Assembly (NCBI RefSeq): GCF_000018945.1
Contig: NC_011978.1
Span: forward strand, 372,001 to 436,000
DNA from: Thermotoga neapolitana DSM 4359
GTDB taxonomy: Bacteria; Thermotogota; Thermotogae; Thermotogales; Thermotogaceae
DNA: 64,000 nt
Reading direction: 5' to 3'
Program-made: the position numbers and the translations under genes
Shown: piece by piece, positions 61,020 through 64,000 of the stretch
Numbering within the stretch: position 1 is the first letter of the stretch
Layout: each line of letters starts with the position of its first letter
Notes under the pieces: model-generated
What the model saw: the letters and a program-made list of their open reading frames with translations, nothing else
What the model was told of the DNA's origin: nothing
Database searches by the model: none

Positions 61020-61595
61020 TCACAGCTTCACCATGCCCTGGAAACCCATGAACGCCAGAGAAAGAAGACCGGCGGTGATCAGAGCGATAGCGGTTCCTTT
61101 GAAGGATTCTGGAAGATCGTACAGATCGAGTTTTTCCCTTATACCGGCAAAGATCACTAGCGCAAGGGCAAATCCCAGTCCAGAACCCAGGGCGTGAAAG
61201 ACGGCCTCAACAAAGGTCAGTTTCATGAGACTGTTCAGAAGCACCATTCCAAGAATTGCGCAGTTCGTTGTGATGAGAGGAAGAAATATTCCAAGGGCTT
61301 CGTACAGATCGGGACTCGACTTCTTCAGGAAGAGTTCAACGAATTGAACAAAGGAGGCAATGACCAGGATGAAGACGATCGTTCTCAGAAATTCCAGACC
61401 CGTGGCGATGAGGAGTCTGTCCAGAAACCAGCTGATTGCAGCAGAAACCGTCATGACGAAGGTAACGGCGATACCCATTCCCGTCGCCGTTTCCAGCCTC
61501 TTGGAAACCCCAAGGAAGGGACATATTCCCAGGAACCTGGCGAGAACAAAGTTATTCACGAAAATGGCAGAGAAGAAGAGCAAGAACACCTTCAT
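61020..61595 (-). CDS. rnfA: Rnf complex subunit A
   Basis: Integral membrane subunit of 191 residues with six hydrophobic segments. The conserved FVNNFVLARFLGICPFLGVS and ITTNCAILG motifs are present; homologues share an intramembrane Fe-S site with RnfE. It overlaps rnfE by 4 bp. Confidence 0.95.
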   Translation of the reverse strand: MKVFLLFFSAIFVNNFVLARFLGICPFLGVSKRLETATGMGIAVTFVMTVSAAISWFLDRLLIATGLEFLRTIVFILVIASFVQFVELFLKKSSPDLYEALGIFLPLITTNCAILGMVLLNSLMKLTFVEAVFHALGSGLGFALALVIFAGIREKLDLYDLPESFKGTAIALITAGLLSLAFMGFQGMVKL

Positions 61596-62194
61596 TTGGC
61601 TTCACCTCTCTTCTTCCTTCTCAGGCCGACATAAGAAAAGAGCGCTGAAAGGAGTCCAAGTGTTATGTAAGCGCCGGGGGGCAGTATTTCCAGGAAGATC
61701 TTGACCTTCCAGATCTCGTATCCGAATATCGTTCCGTTCCCAAAGAACTCTCTCACACTCCCGAGCAGAACGAGAGAACCAGTGAAACCAAGACCCATTC
61801 CCAGACCATCGAGGAAAGAGTCGAAAACTCCGTGTTTTGAAGCAAAAGCCTCTGCCCTTCCCATGATTATACAGTTGACGACGATGAGCGGGATGAAAAG
61901 CCCCAGCGTTTTCCACAGTTCGTAGGTGAAACCGTGCATGAGAAGATCTATCATGGTGACAAAGGACGCTATGACAACGATGAATATGGGAATTCTGATC
62001 TTTTCAGGAACGAGTTTTCTTATGAGAGAAATGACCACGTTCGACATGGTGAGAACCGCCGTGGTGGCAAGCCCCATTCCCAGACCGTTGATCGCACTCG
62101 TGGTGACAGCAAGAGTGGGACACATTCCAAGGACCTGAACATATGTCGGGTTTTCCTTTATGAAACCCTTTGTAAACTCCTTAAGACGGTTCAT
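61592..62194 (-). CDS. rnfE: Rnf complex subunit E
   Basis: Integral membrane protein of 200 residues, paralogous to RnfA. It contains NPTYVQVLGMCPTLAVT and IVVNCIIMGRAEAFA, the mirror of the RnfA motifs. It overlaps rnfG and rnfA by 4 bp each. Confidence 0.95.
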   Translation of the reverse strand: MNRLKEFTKGFIKENPTYVQVLGMCPTLAVTTSAINGLGMGLATTAVLTMSNVVISLIRKLVPEKIRIPIFIVVIASFVTMIDLLMHGFTYELWKTLGLFIPLIVVNCIIMGRAEAFASKHGVFDSFLDGLGMGLGFTGSLVLLGSVREFFGNGTIFGYEIWKVKIFLEILPPGAYITLGLLSALFSYVGLRRKKRGEAK

Positions 62195-62868
62195 TTCAGC
62201 ACCTCCTCGGTCAGATACCTGTACATGAGGTTCAGAGCCACCGTGACCGCCCTTGGAGTGATGGTCGCACCCGTCATGACATCGCTCACCTTCACGATTC
62301 CTTTTTGCTTCAGTTCCTCTGGAGACCCCTTCGGAAGACCGGCATCTTTGTCCACTTTTAGTCCATTCTTCAGACCCTCCGGTGGGATGGGAAAGAACCT
62401 CTTTTGAATGTCTTCCTCTCCTATCTTCGCTCCAAGACCTGGTGTTTCCTGAGAGTAGTCGATCACCCTCACGGAGTTGAGCATCAAGCCGCTTTCAGTT
62501 TCAAGAAAACAGGCCACAACGGTTACGTTCCCTCCGAAACCCGGTGCATAGCCTGACAGAACGTACGCCTTTTTTCCACCGTTTGTTCTGAACTCATAAA
62601 CCGGTCCAAGAACGGTACCTTCTCTGTACTCTTTCAAAACGATCGTTTCTATTCCAGTTTTCTTCACCACTTCTTCGATCGTTTTTTCGTTCACCAGATA
62701 TTCACCACTGATGGGATCTTTCAGAACAAATTTGATAGCGTCCAATTTAGCCGCGTTGTCTGCCTCCTGAATCTTTCCTTTGACCCCCATGTACACGAAT
62801 CCCAGGAAAAGACCAGAGATGGCCGTGAAGATCATGAGAATCAGCCCTGTTTTGATGATGTCCTTCAT
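62191..62868 (-). CDS. rnfG: Rnf complex subunit G
   Basis: One N-terminal membrane helix and an FMN-binding domain outside the cytoplasm; 225 residues. FMN would be attached to Thr204 in TGATIT. GFGGNVTVVACF and ETPGLGAKIGEE are the usual surrounding motifs. Confidence 0.95.
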   Translation of the reverse strand: MKDIIKTGLILMIFTAISGLFLGFVYMGVKGKIQEADNAAKLDAIKFVLKDPISGEYLVNEKTIEEVVKKTGIETIVLKEYREGTVLGPVYEFRTNGGKKAYVLSGYAPGFGGNVTVVACFLETESGLMLNSVRVIDYSQETPGLGAKIGEEDIQKRFFPIPPEGLKNGLKVDKDAGLPKGSPEELKQKGIVKVSDVMTGATITPRAVTVALNLMYRYLTEEVLK

Positions 62869-63821
62869 TCTTTCACCTCACCGAAAATACGGGGTCTGGT
62901 GTATCTGTCTATCAGAGGAACCAGCGCGTTCATGAAGAGAATGGAGAACGAAACACCCTCAGGATACGCCCCAAAGAGTCTTATAGCCATGGTGAGAACA
63001 CCACATCCCACACCGAAGATCAACTGACCCTTTGCGGTGATCGGGCTCGTCACCATGTCGGTGGCCATGAAAAGGGCACCGAGCATGAGGCCACCGCTGA
63101 GAATATGGAAGAGAGGATCCCCAAATCTCGGATTCACCAGATAGGCTATTGAAGAGAACAGAAAAACAGTTCCTATGTAAGAAATGGGGATGAAGATCTT
63201 AACTCTCTTTCTCAAAAGAAGATAGAGAAATCCTACAAGGAGAAGAAGAGCGCTCGTTTCACCAAGAGATCCCCCAACGTTCCCTATGAACAGATCCCAG
63301 TAGGAAGTGATCACACCATGTTCTTTGAAGAGGGCAAGTGGGGTGGCTGCCGTCATCACGTCCGCCGGGGACTTCCAGAACCCTGCGCCGGGTACAACCC
63401 ACGTGGTCATGTAGGTGGGAAAGGAGATGAGAAGAAAAGCCCTTCCAACGAGCGCTGGATTGAACACGTTCTGTCCAAGACCTCCAAACGCGTGCTTACC
63501 CAATCCCAGTGCGAAAACAAGTCCCACCAGAAAGGCCCAGAAGGGAAGTCTTGTACTCACGTTCATCGCAAGAAGCAATCCGGTCACGGCTCCACTCCCG
63601 TCAGGGACAAATTCCTTTATACCCCTCAGGTACCTCATGACGAATATGTCGAAGAGTTCCCCAAGCAACGCCCCTGAAACGCAAAGAAACAACGCGTACC
63701 ACCCGAAAAAATAGGCCGCTCCGACAACGGCAGGTGAGAGGGCGATGAGAACGTCTATCATGACCTTTCTCACATCGTCGTTTTCCCGAAGATGGGGTGC
63801 ATAGGCGCTCGCCAACTTCAT
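62865..63821 (-). CDS. rnfD: Rnf complex subunit D
   Basis: Multi-helix membrane subunit, 318 residues, carrying a covalent FMN, probably at Thr160 in MTAATPL. SGAVTGLLLAMN and GGLGQNVFNPALVGRAFL are conserved. It overlaps rnfC and rnfG by 4 bp each. Confidence 0.95.
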   Translation of the reverse strand: MKLASAYAPHLRENDDVRKVMIDVLIALSPAVVGAAYFFGWYALFLCVSGALLGELFDIFVMRYLRGIKEFVPDGSGAVTGLLLAMNVSTRLPFWAFLVGLVFALGLGKHAFGGLGQNVFNPALVGRAFLLISFPTYMTTWVVPGAGFWKSPADVMTAATPLALFKEHGVITSYWDLFIGNVGGSLGETSALLLLVGFLYLLLRKRVKIFIPISYIGTVFLFSSIAYLVNPRFGDPLFHILSGGLMLGALFMATDMVTSPITAKGQLIFGVGCGVLTMAIRLFGAYPEGVSFSILFMNALVPLIDRYTRPRIFGEVKE

Positions 63822-64000
63822 TTTCTACCCCTCCTTGTGGCCCGATAGACAGTTTTGGCAAGTTTTATGTATCTCACATGCTCTATCTTGGACGGACAGG
63901 TGTACGTGCATGATCCGCACTCTATACAGTCCATGAGGCCGTTTTCCACTGCCTCGTCGTATTTTCTCTTCGTGGAAAGAAGATAAAGCAGATAGGGCTG
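63818..64000 (-). CDS. rnfC: Rnf complex subunit C, C-terminal end
   Basis: The last 60 codons enter from the right edge. They include the [4Fe-4S] motif CIECGSCTYTCPSKI and a basic tail that ends RRGRK. The TGA overlaps the rnfD ATG (ATGA). RnfC is the peripheral NADH-binding subunit. The first gene of the visible rnfCDGEAB order lies outside the window. Confidence 0.93.
   Translation of the reverse strand, partial: QPYLLYLLSTKRKYDEAVENGLMDCIECGSCTYTCPSKIEHVRYIKLAKTVYRATRRGRK

Noticed and set aside
1-64000. CRISPR array, tRNA genes, insertion sequence ends
   Set aside because: Gaps between genes were read through and contain no spaced repeats, cloverleaf-like segments or transposase frames.

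Overview
The window is a chromosomal segment of a hyperthermophilic Thermotoga, close to T. maritima. Gene order and protein sequences match the T. maritima region that runs from the alpha-xylosidase and fucosidase genes to the Rnf genes. This identification rests on recognition, not on a search. Several recalled T. maritima MSB8 details differ, so it is probably another species or strain. The layout is dense, with many 1-14 bp overlaps, GTG/TTG starts and strong Shine-Dalgarno sites. No gap between genes exceeds about 220 bp, and I see no tRNA, rRNA, CRISPR array or insertion sequence.

Left part (1-10.3 kb): the 3' end of a GH31 alpha-xylosidase-like gene, then a minus-strand fucose-type operon (short-chain dehydrogenase, zinc alcohol dehydrogenase, AT-rich FGGY kinase, class I aldolase, GH29 alpha-L-fucosidase, fucose-isomerase-like protein). 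Divergent from it are a fructokinase and a transaldolase. From 10.35 to 15.5 kb a five-gene minus operon joins citrate synthase, a LeuCD-type hydro-lyase, ProA and ProB, which looks like a citrate-to-glutamate-to-proline unit. PPi-dependent phosphofructokinase follows on the plus strand, then a PadR regulator with the heterodimeric ABC exporter TM287/TM288.

Middle (21-34 kb): an arabinose/arabinan regulon. It has AraM, a kinase, AraD, GalM, GH51 AbfA, a GH127 enzyme and a binding protein with two permeases but no ATPase, plus divergent araA. Palindromes with a GTACGTAC core flank the divergent promoters. The AraR repressor is the last gene of a ppdK-fba-ackA-araR operon and seems to start with ATT. 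A 60-bp remnant of a lost gene, with its terminator, lies between abfA and the GH127 gene.

Right part (39.9-64 kb): a secreted protein of unknown function, then metF, a frameshifted MetH reactivation gene, metH and mnmE on the plus strand. From 46.3 kb to the right edge every gene is on the minus strand. These are hup, uvrC, a pseudouridine synthase, mnmG, dnaN, a Pit phosphate transporter with its PhoU-like partner, ddl, topA, a YhaM-like nuclease, rpmB, smpB, yraN, gatC, csrA, dprA, and the Rnf ferredoxin:NAD oxidoreductase genes with an unusually short RnfB.

Together the genes describe a sugar-fermenting anaerobe. Plant polysaccharide side chains (xylose, fucose, arabinose) are cleaved and isomerised. 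The sugars enter a glycolysis with PPi-linked steps (PPi-PFK, PPDK) that ends in acetate kinase, and Rnf couples reduced ferredoxin to NAD and an ion gradient.
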